From: Streptomyces violaceusniger
GTDB lineage: Bacteria; Actinomycetota; Actinomycetes; Streptomycetales; Streptomycetaceae
Assembly: GCA_005405945.1 (NCBI GenBank)
Contig: BJHW01000001.1
Span: forward strand, 5,704,001 to 5,768,000
DNA: 64,000 nucleotides
Direction of reading: 5' to 3'
Shown here: piece by piece, positions 42,498-52,094 of the stretch
Numbering within the stretch: the stretch's first letter is position 1
How the letters are laid out: the number at the start of each line of letters is the position of its first letter
Translations under genes and position numbers: made by a program
Notes under the pieces: generated by a model
Seen by the model: the letters and a program-made list of their open reading frames with translations, nothing else
Databases searched by the model: none
What the model was told of the DNA's origin: nothing

Positions 42498-44936
42498 CTA
42501 GGACACCACCGCCGCGTCGGCTGACTTCGCCACGTGCTCGGAGTTGCCTTCGTCACCTACGGCGATTCCGCGCCGCTTGGAGATGTAGACGGCGGTCACG
42601 ATGATCACGACGGCGATCACCGCGACGACCGCGCGCAGCCCCGGGCTGGCGTTGTCCCCGTAGGAGAACTTGACCACCGCGGGGGCGATCAGCAGCGCCA
42701 CCAGGTTCATCACCTTCAACAGCGGGTTGATCGCGGGACCGGCGGTGTCCTTGAAGGGGTCACCGACCGTGTCGCCGATCACCGTCGCGGCATGGGCCTC
42801 GCTCCCCTTGCCGCCGTGGTGACCGTCCTCGACCAGCTTCTTGGCGTTGTCCCAGGCGCCGCCGGAGTTGGCGAGGAAGACGGCCATCAGCGTGCCGGTG
42901 CCGATCGCGCCCGCCAGGAAGGAGCCGAGCGCGCCGACTCCGAAGGTGAAGCCGACGGCGATCGGCGCCATGACGGCGAGCAGACCCGGGGTGGCCAGCT
43001 CGCGCAGGGCGTCCTTGGTGCAGATGTCGACGACCCGGCCGTATTCGGGCTTCTCGCTGTAGTTCATGATCCCGGGCTTCTCGCGGAACTGCCGCCGCAC
43101 CTCGAAGACCACCGCACCGGCCGACCGCGACACCGCGTTGATCGCCAGCCCGGAGAAGAGGAAGACGACGGCGGCGCCGAGGACGAGGCCCACGAGGTTG
43201 TTCGGCTGCGAGATGTCCAGGTTCAGGTTCATCTCCCCGGCCACGGAGGTGTGCACGTCCTTCACCGCCTCGGCGATGGCATCGCGGTACGAGCCGAAGA
43301 GCGCGGCCGCGGCGAGCACCGCCGTCGCGATGGCGATGCCCTTGGTGATCGCCTTGGTGGTGTTGCCGACCGCGTCCAGATCGGTGAGCACCTGTGCGCC
43401 CGCGCCCTCGACGTCGCCGGACATCTCGGCGATGCCCTGGGCGTTGTCGGAGACCGGGCCGAAGGTGTCCATGGCGACGATCACGCCGACCGTGGTGAGC
43501 AGACCGGTACCGGCGAGCGCCACGGCGAACAGCGCCAGCATGATCGAACTGCCGCCGAGCAGGAAGGCGCCGTAGACGCTCAGCCCGATCAGCGCCGCCG
43601 AGTAGACGGCGGACTCCAGACCCAGCGAGATACCGGAGAGCACCACCGTGGCCGGGCCGGTCAGCGAGGTCTTGCCGACGTCCCGCACGGGACGCCGGGT
43701 GGTCTCGGTGAAGTAGCCCGTGAGCTGCTGGATGAGCGCGGCCAGCACGATGCCGACGGCGACGGCGACGAGCGCGAGCACCCGCGGGTCACCACTGTGG
43801 CCGAGGATCTCGCGGTTGGTGACGCCGTCGAGATCCGCGTAGCTGGACGGCAGATAGGCGAAGACCGCGATCGCCACCAGCGCCATCGAGATCAGGGCGG
43901 AGATGAAGAAGCCCCGGTTGATGGCGCTCATCCCGCTGCGGTCGGCGCGGCGCGGGGCCACGGCGAAGATCCCGATCATGGCGGTGACCACGCCGATGGC
44001 CGGAACGAGCAGCGGGAAGGCCAGCCCGGAGTCGCCGAAGGCCGCCTTGCCGAGGATCAGCGCGGCCACCAGGGTGACGGCGTACGACTCGAAGAGGTCG
44101 GCGGCCATACCGGCGCAGTCCCCGACGTTGTCGCCAACGTTGTCCGCGATGGTCGCGGCGTTGCGCGGGTCGTCCTCGGGGATGCCCTTCTCGACCTTGC
44201 CGACGAGGTCGGCGCCGACGTCGGCGGCCTTGGTGAAGATGCCGCCGCCGACCCTCATGAACATCGCGATCAGCGCGGCGCCCAGGCCGAAGCCTTCGAG
44301 CACCTTGGGCGCGTCGGCCGCGTAGACCAGCACCACGCAGGAGGCGCCCAGCAGTCCGAGGCCCACGGTGAACATGCCCACCACACCGCCGGTACGGAAT
44401 GCGATCTTCATTGCCTTGTGCGAGACGGCCGTGAGATCCACGCTCGGCTTACCGGGCGCGGAAGCGGCCGAATCGCCATTGACGGGTGTGGTGGGGGGCT
44501 CGGGGGTGGCCTCACGGGCGGCGGCGGCGACGCGCACATTGCTGCGCACCGCGAGCCACATCCCGATATAGCCGGTGGCCGCCGAGAATGCCGCACCGAT
44601 CAGAAAGAACACCGAACGCCCGATACGCTGCGCCCAGTCGTCCGCCGGCAACAGCATGAGCAGGAAGAACACCACCACGGCGAATCCACCGAGGGTGCGC
44701 AACTGCCGGGCCAGATAGGCATTGGCGCCTTCCTGAACGGCTTCGGCGATCTTCTTCATACTGTCCGTGCCCTCGCCGGCCGCGAGGACTTGTCGTACCA
44801 GCACCACCGCGACCGCGAGCGCCGCGATCGCGACGGCGGCGATCGCCAGCACGATCACACGGTTGTCATCGGTCAGCTCTGCGGCGGCCAGGGTTGGGGT
44901 GAGGTCCAGCTGATGAGGGGTGAGAGGCCCCGCCAT
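42498..44936 (-). CDS. hppA: K+-insensitive pyrophosphate-energised proton pump
   Basis: An 812-residue membrane pyrophosphatase with about 16 helices. The substrate site reads ADVGADLVGKVEKGIPEDD and DNVGDNVGDCAGMAADLFES. The C-terminal site has DNAKKLVEDG and DTVGDPFKDTAGPAINPL. The sequence GNTTKAITKG has lysine where K+-dependent enzymes have alanine, so it should be the K+-independent type. It couples pyrophosphate hydrolysis to proton export. ATG 44936 follows AAGGAGG. A 735-base gap separates it from the anti-sigma/bldG pair upstream. Confidence 0.97.
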   Translation of the reverse strand: MAGPLTPHQLDLTPTLAAAELTDDNRVIVLAIAAVAIAALAVAVVLVRQVLAAGEGTDSMKKIAEAVQEGANAYLARQLRTLGGFAVVVFFLLMLLPADDWAQRIGRSVFFLIGAAFSAATGYIGMWLAVRSNVRVAAAAREATPEPPTTPVNGDSAASAPGKPSVDLTAVSHKAMKIAFRTGGVVGMFTVGLGLLGASCVVLVYAADAPKVLEGFGLGAALIAMFMRVGGGIFTKAADVGADLVGKVEKGIPEDDPRNAATIADNVGDNVGDCAGMAADLFESYAVTLVAALILGKAAFGDSGLAFPLLVPAIGVVTAMIGIFAVAPRRADRSGMSAINRGFFISALISMALVAIAVFAYLPSSYADLDGVTNREILGHSGDPRVLALVAVAVGIVLAALIQQLTGYFTETTRRPVRDVGKTSLTGPATVVLSGISLGLESAVYSAALIGLSVYGAFLLGGSSIMLALFAVALAGTGLLTTVGVIVAMDTFGPVSDNAQGIAEMSGDVEGAGAQVLTDLDAVGNTTKAITKGIAIATAVLAAAALFGSYRDAIAEAVKDVHTSVAGEMNLNLDISQPNNLVGLVLGAAVVFLFSGLAINAVSRSAGAVVFEVRRQFREKPGIMNYSEKPEYGRVVDICTKDALRELATPGLLAVMAPIAVGFTFGVGALGSFLAGAIGTGTLMAVFLANSGGAWDNAKKLVEDGHHGGKGSEAHAATVIGDTVGDPFKDTAGPAINPLLKVMNLVALLIAPAVVKFSYGDNASPGLRAVVAVIAVVIIVTAVYISKRRGIAVGDEGNSEHVAKSADAAVVS

Positions 44937-45671
44937 TCGTCCTCCTTGACGTTTGGCACATGGGCGCGCAGCAGTTCTGCGACCGCAGAAGAGCCGCCAC
45001 GCTCAGGCGTCCTGAGCTCGAGATGTGGACGGATTGTAGGGAGCGTCACACGATCAAAACAGGGCGCCGGAATGGGAATTCCCCGCACCAGCGAAGATCA
45101 ATAGGTTTGGCGGTACGAATTCCTTCGGAAGAAGGAAGGTCGACAATTCGATGACGGATGTAAAGTGATCTCTATAATGATCTATATAGATGATCTCAAT
45201 TGCGATCTTGCAGCGGTTGCGCCGCACTGAGAAAAGCGCTGTTCAAAGCGTACGCCCGAGATCGAAAAAGCGCGCGCCGAAAGTTGCGCCGGGGGTGCGC
45301 CCGGGATGCGCCGGGACGATGCCGCCGAGCGGGCGCGGGCACGCCGACAGCCGGACCGGCGATCTTGAAACGGCCGGCCCGGTGGTCCGGAAGATCGGGC
45401 GAGGGATGACGGGCAGATGCCCCTCGGGGGGCCCGATTTGGCGGATTCGGCGGCCAGGGCAAGCTCAGACCCGCGCCGGGGGCCTCGGGGCTCAGACCCG
45501 CGCCGGGCCTCGGGAAGAGGCAAGAGGGCCGGCCCGCCGGGGCACGGCCCGAACCGGCGATGACAGGGCCCCACCCGATACGGGCGGCACCCGAACCGGC
45601 GAGGACAGGCCCAACTCGGTACCGGCGGAACCCGAACGGGTGGGCCAGGACTTCAGAAGCCCTGGCTTGGG
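44937..45671. other. 735-base intergenic region with A/T-rich promoter zone
   Basis: No convincing gene. The part at 45100-45230 is the most A/T-rich stretch in this half of the window and carries a rightward promoter candidate. From 45240 on it is GC-rich with an 18-base direct repeat (GCTCAGACCCGCGCCGGG at about 45464 and 45489). A rightward frame at 45190-45675 is open but has no ribosome site or typical codon bias. Confidence 0.5.
45151..45191 (+). promoter_or_regulatory. Rightward vegetative-type promoter with adjacent 12-bp palindrome
   Basis: ATGACG at 45151-45156, a 16-base spacer and a perfect TATAAT at 45173-45178. This is close to the consensus for the main sigma factor of Streptomyces (TTGACR/TANNNT). 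Immediately after it lies ATCTATATAGAT at 45180-45191, a perfect palindrome overlapping the expected start site and flanked by GATC motifs. No gene follows on that strand for 1.4 kb. Confidence 0.5.
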
Positions 45672-46100
45672 CTAGGACACCAGAGGCTGGGGCGAGGTCG
45701 GCCAGCTCATCCGGATCACTCCACCCGTCTCGCTGGTCGTCACCTCGACGTCGTCGACGAGCCCGCTGATGACGGCGAGACCCATCTCGTCCTCGCCCTC
45801 GGCCTCGTCGTCCACCTCTGGGTGGGAGCCGGGCGCCAGGGCGGCCGAGGTCGGGGATTCGTCACCGACCTCGATGGAGAACTTCTTCTCCTCCTCGGTC
45901 AGGATCACCCGCACCGGTGCCTCCACCCCATTGCTCAGGTGGAGCCCGACCGCACGTGTGCAGGCTTCGCCGACCGCGAGCCGCACCTCGTCGAGCACGG
46001 CCTCATCCACCCCCGCCCGGCGCGCCACGGCCGCCGCGACAAGACGAGCGGTCCTGACGTGCTCGGGCAGCGCGCTGAAGCGGAGTTCGACGGTGGCCAT
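45672..46100 (-). CDS. SpoIIAB/RsbW-like anti-sigma serine kinase downstream of bldG
   Basis: A 142-residue GHKL ATPase of the anti-sigma type. The N-box is VRLAVGEACTRAVGLH, where the family has ExxNAxxHA, so asparagine is replaced. The G1 region (normally DxGxG) lies in EGEDEMGLAVISGLVDDVEV. An acidic insertion (PEVDDEAEGEDE) is unusual. It is the gene known downstream of bldG (SCO3548 in S. coelicolor), whose product binds BldG. ATG 46100 lies 92 bases after the bldG stop, and the two are co-transcribed in S. coelicolor. Its sigma-factor target cannot be read here. Confidence 0.92.
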   Translation of the reverse strand: MATVELRFSALPEHVRTARLVAAAVARRAGVDEAVLDEVRLAVGEACTRAVGLHLSNGVEAPVRVILTEEEKKFSIEVGDESPTSAALAPGSHPEVDDEAEGEDEMGLAVISGLVDDVEVTTSETGGVIRMSWPTSPQPLVS

Positions 46101-46192
46101 GCCATCCCCCTCGGGCGTATGGGCGTGCGTATGGGGAGGGCCGGGCGAGCGCCGCCCGGAACCCCCTTCTGTGTCTTCCTTCGGCGATCTTG

Positions 46193-46534
46193 TCAGTCGG
46201 TCGCCGCGACAGCGTCCTCGACCGAGGTGTGGATCGGGAACACCTTGGTCAGGCCGGTGATGCGGAAGATCTTCAGAATGCGCTCCTGGTTGCAGACCAG
46301 GCGCAGCGAGCCCTCGTGGGCCCGCACTCGCTTGAGCCCGCCGACGAGCACGCCGAGTCCGGTGGAGTCGAGAAAGTCGACGCCCTCCATGTCGACGACC
46401 AGGTGGTAGTTGCCGTCGTTGACAAGCTCGACCAGCTGCTCGCGCAGCTTGGGCGCGGTGTATACATCAATCTCGCCACCGACCTCGACGACCGTGCGGT
46501 CATCGACGGTCCGAGTCGACAGGGACAGGTCCAC
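46193..46534 (-). CDS. bldG: BldG anti-sigma factor antagonist
   Basis: A 113-residue STAS-domain protein of the SpoIIAA/RsbV family, required for aerial mycelium formation and antibiotic production in Streptomyces coelicolor. It begins at GTG 46534 after GGAGG and reads VDLSLSTRTVDDRTVVEVGG. The phosphorylated serine lies in FLDSTGLGVLVGG near residue 57, matching Ser57 of BldG. Length, start codon and neighbours (anti-sigma kinase downstream, DECH helicase divergent) agree with the known locus. When unphosphorylated it binds the anti-sigma factor and frees the sigma factor. Confidence 0.97.
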   Translation of the reverse strand: MDLSLSTRTVDDRTVVEVGGEIDVYTAPKLREQLVELVNDGNYHLVVDMEGVDFLDSTGLGVLVGGLKRVRAHEGSLRLVCNQERILKIFRITGLTKVFPIHTSVEDAVAATD

Positions 46535-46588
46535 GGATCCTCCAGCACCTTGCATCGAGCGGTCGCCCCCCATGGATCGGCAGCCGCG

Positions 46589-49045
46589 ATGGCATTCAAT
46601 CACTTACCAGCAGGCGTGCACGACGCCTTGAGACCATTGTCCGTCAGACCAGTGACACACTCGGTGTCGATGGCCGACAACCAAATCCCGCGGCAGGCGG
46701 GCATACGCCCCTCACCCCGGGCCGTCCTCGGTCGGCTGAGCACCGGGGCGAGCCGGAGCACGCGCATCACTCATACGGAGCACTTGCCCCCACGCCCGGG
46801 AACCCATGCCGACTGGCCCTCGGCGATCCGGCCAGAGGTGATCAACGCCATTCGCGCGGTCGGCATCGAGCGCCCCTGGGCCCACCAGGCGCGCACGGCC
46901 GAACACGCGCTGCGCGGCGAATCCGTGGTCGTGGCCACCGGAACCGCCTCCGGCAAGTCCCTCGCCTATCTGGCCCCCGTTCTCAGCACCCTGCTGGACG
47001 GCTCGGAGGAGCCCAGCGGCCGGGGGGCGACCGCCCTGTACCTCTCCCCCACCAAGGCGCTGGCGGCCGACCAGCGCCGCGCGGTGGCCGGCCTCACCGC
47101 CCCGCTGGGCACCGGCATCCGGGCGGCGGTCTACGACGGCGACACGCCCGTCGAGGAGCGCGAGTGGGTCCGGCAGTACGCGAACTACGTGCTCACCAAC
47201 CCCGACATGCTCCACCGGGGCATCCTCCCCGGCCACCCCAGGTGGTCCTCCTTCCTGCGCGCGCTGCGCTATGTGGTGATCGACGAGTGCCACACCTACC
47301 GGGGTGTCTTCGGCTCCCATGTGGCCCAGGTGCTGCGCAGGCTGCGCCGCGTCTGCGCCCGCTACGGCTCCTCGCCGGTGTTCCTGCTCGCCTCGGCCAC
47401 CGCCTCCGATCCGGCGGTCGCCGCGTGCCGGCTGACCGGCGTGCCCGTGGTGGAGATCACCGAGGACGGCTCGCCCCGCGGCGAGGTCGTCTTCGCCCTC
47501 TGGGAGCCGCCGCTGACCGAGCTCCACGGCGAGCAGGGCGCCCCGGTGCGCCGCACTGCCACGGCCGAGTCCGCCGACCTGCTCACCGACCTGGCCGTCC
47601 AGGGCGTCCGTACGGTCACCTTCGTGCGCTCCCGGCGGGGCGCGGAACTCATCGCGCTCATCGCCCAGGAGCGGCTCGCGGAAGTGGACCGCTCGCTGCC
47701 GGACCGGATCGCCGCCTATCGGGGCGGCTATCTCCCCGAGGAGCGCCGCGCCCTGGAGAAGGCCCTGCACTCCGGTGAGTTGCTGGGGCTCGCCGCCACC
47801 ACCGCCCTCGAGCTGGGGATGGACATCGCCGGGCTGGACGCCGTGGTCGTGGCGGGCTATCCCGGCACGCGCGCCTCCCTGTGGCAGCAGGCGGGGCGGG
47901 CCGGGCGAACCCGCGAAGGGGCCCTCGCGATCCTGGTCGCCCGGGACGACCCGCTGGACACCTATCTCGTCCACCACCCGGACGCCCTCTTCCGGCAGCC
48001 GGTGGAGTCCACCGTCCTGGACCCGGACAACCCGTACGTCCTCGCGCCCCACCTGTGCGCGGCCGCGGCCGAGCTTCCGCTCACCGAGCCCGACCTGGAG
48101 CTCTTCGGGCCCGCCGCCGAGGAGCTGATGCCGCAGCTGGAGCAGCGCAAGCTGCTGCGCCGCCGGGCGAGGGCCTGGCACTGGACCCGCCGCGAGCGCG
48201 CCGCCGACCTCACCGACATCCGTGGGACGGGCGGCAGCCCGGTCCAGGTCGTGGAGGCGGCGACCGGGCGGCTGCTGGGCACTGTGGACGCCGCGGCGGC
48301 CCACACCACGGTCCACGAGGGCGCGGTCCACCTCCACCAGGGCCGGAGCTATCTCGTCAAGCAGCTCGACCTCGACGGCTCGGTCGCCCTGGTGGAGGAG
48401 GCCACTCCGCCCTACTCGACCACGGCCCGCGACACCACGGCGATCTCCATCCTGGAGACCACCACCGAGATCCCGTGGGGGGACGCGCGGCTGTGCTTCG
48501 GCTCGGTCGAGGTCACCAACCAGGTGGTCTCCTTCCTGCGCCGCAAGCTGATCACCGGTGAGGTCCTCGGCGAGTCCAAGCTGGACCTTCCGCCGCGCAC
48601 CCTGCGCACCCGGGCGGTGTGGTGGACGGTGACCGACGACCAGCTGGAGGAGGCCCGGGTGCACCCCCAGGCCCTCGGCGGCGCCCTGCACGCCGCCGAG
48701 CACGCCTCGATCGGCATCCTGCCGCTCTTCGCCACCTGTGACCGCTGGGACATCGGCGGGGTGTCCATCCCGCTGCACCCCGACACGCTGCTGCCGACCG
48801 TCTTCGTCTACGACGGACACCCGGGCGGTGCGGGCTTCGCCGAGCGCGCCTTCCAGACGGCCGCCCGTTGGCTGGCGGCCACCCGCGAGGCGATCGCCGT
48901 CTGCGAGTGCGAGGCGGGATGCCCGTCCTGCATCCAGTCGCCCAAGTGCGGGAACGGCAACGACCCGCTGGACAAGAAGGCCGCCATCCGCCTGCTGACG
49001 ACTCTGCTCGCCGGCGCCCCGGAGCAGCCGCCGACCGCCGAGTGA
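46589..49045 (+). CDS. DECH-box DNA helicase with DUF1998 (MrfA/YprA-like)
   Basis: An 818-residue superfamily 2 helicase. Walker A is VVATGTASGKSLAYL, Walker B is VVIDECHTYRG (DECH), motif III is LLASATASD, motif VI is LWQQAGRAGR. A C-terminal DUF1998-type region carries the metal-binding cysteines CECEAGCPSCIQSPKC. This architecture matches MrfA/YprA, which acts in excision repair of mitomycin-type lesions in Bacillus. The start at ATG 46589 (MAFNHLPAGVHDAL) is conserved in Streptomyces, and the frame extends upstream over bldG only by chance. It is divergent from bldG and convergent with the Tad locus, the known actinobacterial arrangement. Confidence 0.95.
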   Translation: MAFNHLPAGVHDALRPLSVRPVTHSVSMADNQIPRQAGIRPSPRAVLGRLSTGASRSTRITHTEHLPPRPGTHADWPSAIRPEVINAIRAVGIERPWAHQARTAEHALRGESVVVATGTASGKSLAYLAPVLSTLLDGSEEPSGRGATALYLSPTKALAADQRRAVAGLTAPLGTGIRAAVYDGDTPVEEREWVRQYANYVLTNPDMLHRGILPGHPRWSSFLRALRYVVIDECHTYRGVFGSHVAQVLRRLRRVCARYGSSPVFLLASATASDPAVAACRLTGVPVVEITEDGSPRGEVVFALWEPPLTELHGEQGAPVRRTATAESADLLTDLAVQGVRTVTFVRSRRGAELIALIAQERLAEVDRSLPDRIAAYRGGYLPEERRALEKALHSGELLGLAATTALELGMDIAGLDAVVVAGYPGTRASLWQQAGRAGRTREGALAILVARDDPLDTYLVHHPDALFRQPVESTVLDPDNPYVLAPHLCAAAAELPLTEPDLELFGPAAEELMPQLEQRKLLRRRARAWHWTRRERAADLTDIRGTGGSPVQVVEAATGRLLGTVDAAAAHTTVHEGAVHLHQGRSYLVKQLDLDGSVALVEEATPPYSTTARDTTAISILETTTEIPWGDARLCFGSVEVTNQVVSFLRRKLITGEVLGESKLDLPPRTLRTRAVWWTVTDDQLEEARVHPQALGGALHAAEHASIGILPLFATCDRWDIGGVSIPLHPDTLLPTVFVYDGHPGGAGFAERAFQTAARWLAATREAIAVCECEAGCPSCIQSPKCGNGNDPLDKKAAIRLLTTLLAGAPEQPPTAE

Positions 49046-49423
49046 GCGCTCCCCGCCGTCCGGTGGGGACGGCGGTCCGGTGACCGGAGTGCCCGCGGGC
49101 CCCGCCCGCGCCCGGGCCCGGAGGGTGAACGGGCCGGTGCGCACCTCCGCGGTGAGATCCGCGATCTCACCGCTCAGAGCGCACCGCACCACGCGCGCCC
49201 CCTGGGCGGAGGCCACCCGCCGGGCGAGACCGCACGCCGTACGAGACCCCTCCAGCCCGTGGTCCGCCGCCGCGAGCGCCGCCAGGTCGGCGGCTCCGCC
49301 CGCCCGATGTCGCGCCACCATGGCCTGTCCGGCCGCCAGCACGGCCGCGAACACCACGCACAGCGCCGTCGCGGCCAGCGCGGTCCAGACAGTGGCCGAC
49401 CCCCGGTCGTCCGCGCTTCTCAT
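49046..49423 (-). CDS. Rv3654c/TadE-like protein of the helicase-secretion neighbourhood (3-prime end not defined)
   Basis: ATG 49423 follows GGGAGG by eight bases. The protein begins MRSADDRGSATVWTALAA, with one transmembrane helix at about 12-32 and then AGGAADLAALAAADHG and two cysteines. This is the short TadE-like family found next to DECH helicases and Tad genes in actinomycetes. No stop occurs in any leftward frame near the helicase end; this frame stays open to 46712. I cut the feature at the helicase stop, but the true end must lie inside the antisense of the helicase gene or be hidden by an error. It is the last gene of the Tad operon, overlapping TadE by four bases. Confidence 0.65.
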
Positions 49424-49997
49424 GGGACCGCCTCCCGGGCCGCACCGCCCGCGCGGACCCCGCCCATCGCGTCGTCCGCGCCCACCGTGTCCTCGGCGAG
49501 CGCGGCGGCCTCGCCGCGCAGATTCACCGCCAGCGGACCGGGACCGGCGGCATGGGTCCGGACCCGCACCCGCACCAGGTCCCCCTCCCGCCACAGCTCG
49601 ACCCGAGCCCCATCAGGGGCGGCCGAGCGGGCGGCGGCCATCGCGTCCGCCTTCGGCTCCGAACGCGCCGCCGCCCTCGCCCCGGCTCTGGCCGCGTCCA
49701 CGCACTGAAGCTGGGCGGACGCGGCCATCAGCCCCAGATCAGCATCAGAGCGAACAGCGCCAGCACCGGCAGTGCGACGGCCGCCTCCACCGTGACGTAG
49801 CCGCTGTCCTGCGCAGGGCCCCGGCGGGCCCCCGGAGCGCCCGTCCTGGCCACGCTCCGGGCCCTCGGGACGCCGCCGCGGCCCGTCCGGGCGCCACTGG
49901 CCCTCCGGCCGTCACTGGGCCCCGGAACGCCCCGCACACCGCTCCTGGCGCGCGGGCTCGTCCGCTCCCCCGTCCCCGGCGGCTCAGAAATGCGCAT
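49420..49997 (-). pseudogene. TadE-family minor pilin, frameshifted at 49732-49735
   Basis: The first part (from ATG 49997) is Arg/Gly-rich and leads to the TadE helix DSGYVTVEAAVALPVLALFA. As sequenced it stops at 49728. One missing base in the four-C run at 49732-49735 restores LMLIWGLMAASAQLQCVDAA and the following 90 residues down to 49420. TadE proteins are membrane-anchored pseudopilins needed for Flp pilus assembly. It overlaps the pilin gene upstream by 14 bases and the last Tad gene downstream. Confidence 0.83.
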
Positions 49998-50181
49998 CGA
50001 GCGCCCGTCCGATGACAGACTGCAGCGCACCGCTGACGGTCCCGCTGGTCACCACCTTGTAGAGCACCGCGGCGAAACCGCATGCCGCGATCGTTCCCAT
50101 CGCGTACTCGGCGGTGGTCATGCCTGCCTCGGCCTTCGCCCGCGCCGCCGCGTACCGCCGTACCCACCACTGCTTCACCAT
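49984..50181 (-). CDS. Flp-type pilin, DUF4244 family
   Basis: A 65-residue prepilin. The cleavage site is EAG|MTTAEYAMG with the glutamate five residues into the mature protein, followed by the hydrophobic helix TIAACGFAAVLYKVV. DUF4244 pilins are the structural subunits of actinobacterial Tad systems. The ATG at 50181 follows GGGGGCCGAG. A 139-base gap precedes it on the tadC side. No prepilin peptidase gene is in the window. Confidence 0.9.
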   Translation of the reverse strand: MVKQWWVRRYAAARAKAEAGMTTAEYAMGTIAACGFAAVLYKVVTSGTVSGALQSVIGRALDAHF

Positions 50182-50320
50182 CTCGGCCCCCTTGTCCCGT
50201 CCGCGGTGTCACCGACCGCGGTGTCGTCGTTCGTCGTGCTGCTGTCGTGCGGCTGCCGCTCGTGCCGGTGTCGTTGGCGCCGGTGCCGTTGCCGTGCTGT
50301 CCTCGTGGTCCCGCCCGTGC

Positions 50321-51139
50321 TCAGGGGCCGTCGCCCGCCAGGCCGCGGGCCAGCCCGATCATCACCGGGACCAGACCGACCAGCAGGAACGCGGGGAGAA
50401 AGCAGCCCGCGAGCGGTGCGTTGACCAGCACACCGGTGCGGTCGGCCCGTCGCAGCGCCTCCCGCCCCTGCTCGGCCCGGCATTCGGCCGCCAGCCGGGA
50501 CACCGACTCCACCGCCGGAGCGCCCGTCGTCCCGGCGCGTTCCATGGCGCGCGCCAGCCCCTGCGCTCCGGGCAGGGCACCGATGCGCCCCCAGGCGTGG
50601 GCCGGTTCGCCGCCCAGCCGCAGCTCCGCCGCGGTCTGGGCAAGCCGCTCGCCGACCGGGCCGCCGAGCGAACCTCCCACCGCCTCCGCCGCCTTCCGCG
50701 GGCCCGCGCCGGCCGCAAGGCAGGCGGTCAGCAGATCGGCGGCCAGCGGGATCTGGCCTGCGGCGAGGGCCTCCAGCTGCCGGTCACGGCCGGGCCGCCC
50801 GGCCGTGACCCGGCGGTGCCGCTGCCACCGCCAGAGGCCGCAGGCCGCGGCGAGCCCCAGCGCCCACCCCGGCGGCCCTCCGACGAGGACGACGGCGATC
50901 GTCAGCGCGCCGCCCGGCGCGGCCCAGGCGGGCAGAGCGCCCGCACCGGCCCCGGCGCGCCACCGCCGCCACGGCCGGGCCCGCCTCGGTCGCCCGTCCT
51001 CCGCGCCCGGAAGCAACGCCGCCAGCCGTCGTCGGGCGCATCGCTCCCGCCGGGCCTCGACCATCGCCATCGCCGTACACAGGACCGCCGCCAGGAAGGA
51101 CAGCGAAATCCCCAGGCTGTGGACAACCTCGGCGCTCAT
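50321..51139 (-). CDS. TadC-like type II secretion F-domain protein
   Basis: A 272-residue inner-membrane platform protein: one N-terminal helix, a central pair of helices (GGALTIAVVLVGGPPGWAL), the T2SSF domain (LLTACLAAGAGPRKAAEAVGG; ESVSRLAAECRAEQ) and a last helix FLPAFLLVGLVPVMIGLARG. Its ATG overlaps the TGA of tadB (ATGA), showing coupling. It forms the membrane base of the pilus motor with TadB. Confidence 0.92.
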   Translation of the reverse strand: MSAEVVHSLGISLSFLAAVLCTAMAMVEARRERCARRRLAALLPGAEDGRPRRARPWRRWRAGAGAGALPAWAAPGGALTIAVVLVGGPPGWALGLAAACGLWRWQRHRRVTAGRPGRDRQLEALAAGQIPLAADLLTACLAAGAGPRKAAEAVGGSLGGPVGERLAQTAAELRLGGEPAHAWGRIGALPGAQGLARAMERAGTTGAPAVESVSRLAAECRAEQGREALRRADRTGVLVNAPLAGCFLPAFLLVGLVPVMIGLARGLAGDGP

Positions 51140-52094
51140 CGGCCACCCCGGCGATCCACTGGGCCTCGTCCCAGGTGCGGATCCCCTCGCCGCCGCCCCG
51201 GCTCACGCGCGGCACGCACCATCCGGCCGGTCCAGACCAGGCCCGCCCACTCCAGCAGGCCGCCCGCCAGCAGACAGCTCAACCCGGCCGGGGTGTGCAG
51301 CAGCACATGCAGCGGATCGGAGCCCATCAGGCCGCCCAGCACCAGCCCGACGGCGGGCAGCACGGCCAGCCCGAGGGTGGTGGCCTTGGCTCCCGCCAGC
51401 TTGGCGTCCAGGCTCTCCCGCTGGTCCCGCTCGGCGCGCAGCGCCGCCGCCACCCGGTCGAGACCCGCCGCCAGCCCCGCCCCCTCGTCGACCGCCACCT
51501 GCCAGCAGGCGGCGACCCCGGTCAGCCCCTCGGCGCCCGGTAGCCGGGCCACCCTCCGCAGCGCGTCCGGCACATCCCCACCGAACCGCGCCGCGGCCGT
51601 CACCAACCCCCAACGCTCCCTCAGGTGCCCCGGATCCACCGCCAGCAGCGCCTCGCCGGGATGCCGCCCGGCCCGCAGCTCACCCGCCACGGTGGCACAG
51701 AGCTCGATCACCCCGGTGGCGCGCCGCACACGGTCCCGCTCGCCCGCCGGGACCGCAGCCAGCGGCCGACGACCGGTGTGGCCAACACCGCCCGAGCAGC
51801 GGCAGAACCGACGCGCCCAGCATCGCGATCGCACATCCGACCGGCAGGCACAGCAGCTCACGCCCCATTCGTCCGCCGTACTTGACCCGCCAGCGCTCCC
51901 GCAGCCAGGCGGTGGTCTCGGACAGCCGCCGCGCCGGGTCGGCCCCGCGGGCTCGACGGGTCCGCCGCCGGCCAACAGCAGCCTGGCCCGGCGCAGCTCC
52001 CGGTTCCGCCCGGTGAGCAGCCATAAGGCCGCCCCACGCACAGCGTGGCCGCGCAGAGCGTCAGCGCCCCCGGATCCGCTCCCGCGCCCGTCAT
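51136..52094 (-). pseudogene. TadB-like type II secretion F-domain protein, four single-base frameshifts
   Basis: Start ATG 52094 with GGAGG six bases upstream. Coding signal is strong but spread over three frames. Segments: MTGAGADPGALTLCAATLC and WLLTGRNRELRRARLLLAG; then ADPARRLSETTAWLRERW and LLCLPVGCAIAMLGASVLPLLG; then LATPVVGRWLRSRR; then ERDRVRRATGVIELCATVAG to the end, including the T2SSF core CWQVAVDEGAGLAAGLDRVA. Adding one base in each of the runs at 52032-52035, 51943-51946, 51791-51793 and 51743-51745 joins them into one protein of about 320 residues. It overlaps both tadA and tadC by four bases. Confidence 0.82.

Noticed and set aside
45190..45675. 161-codon plus-strand frame downstream of the TATAAT promoter
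   Set aside because: No ribosome binding site, atypical composition and repeated Arg/Gly/Pro segments; a non-coding transcript is more likely than a protein.
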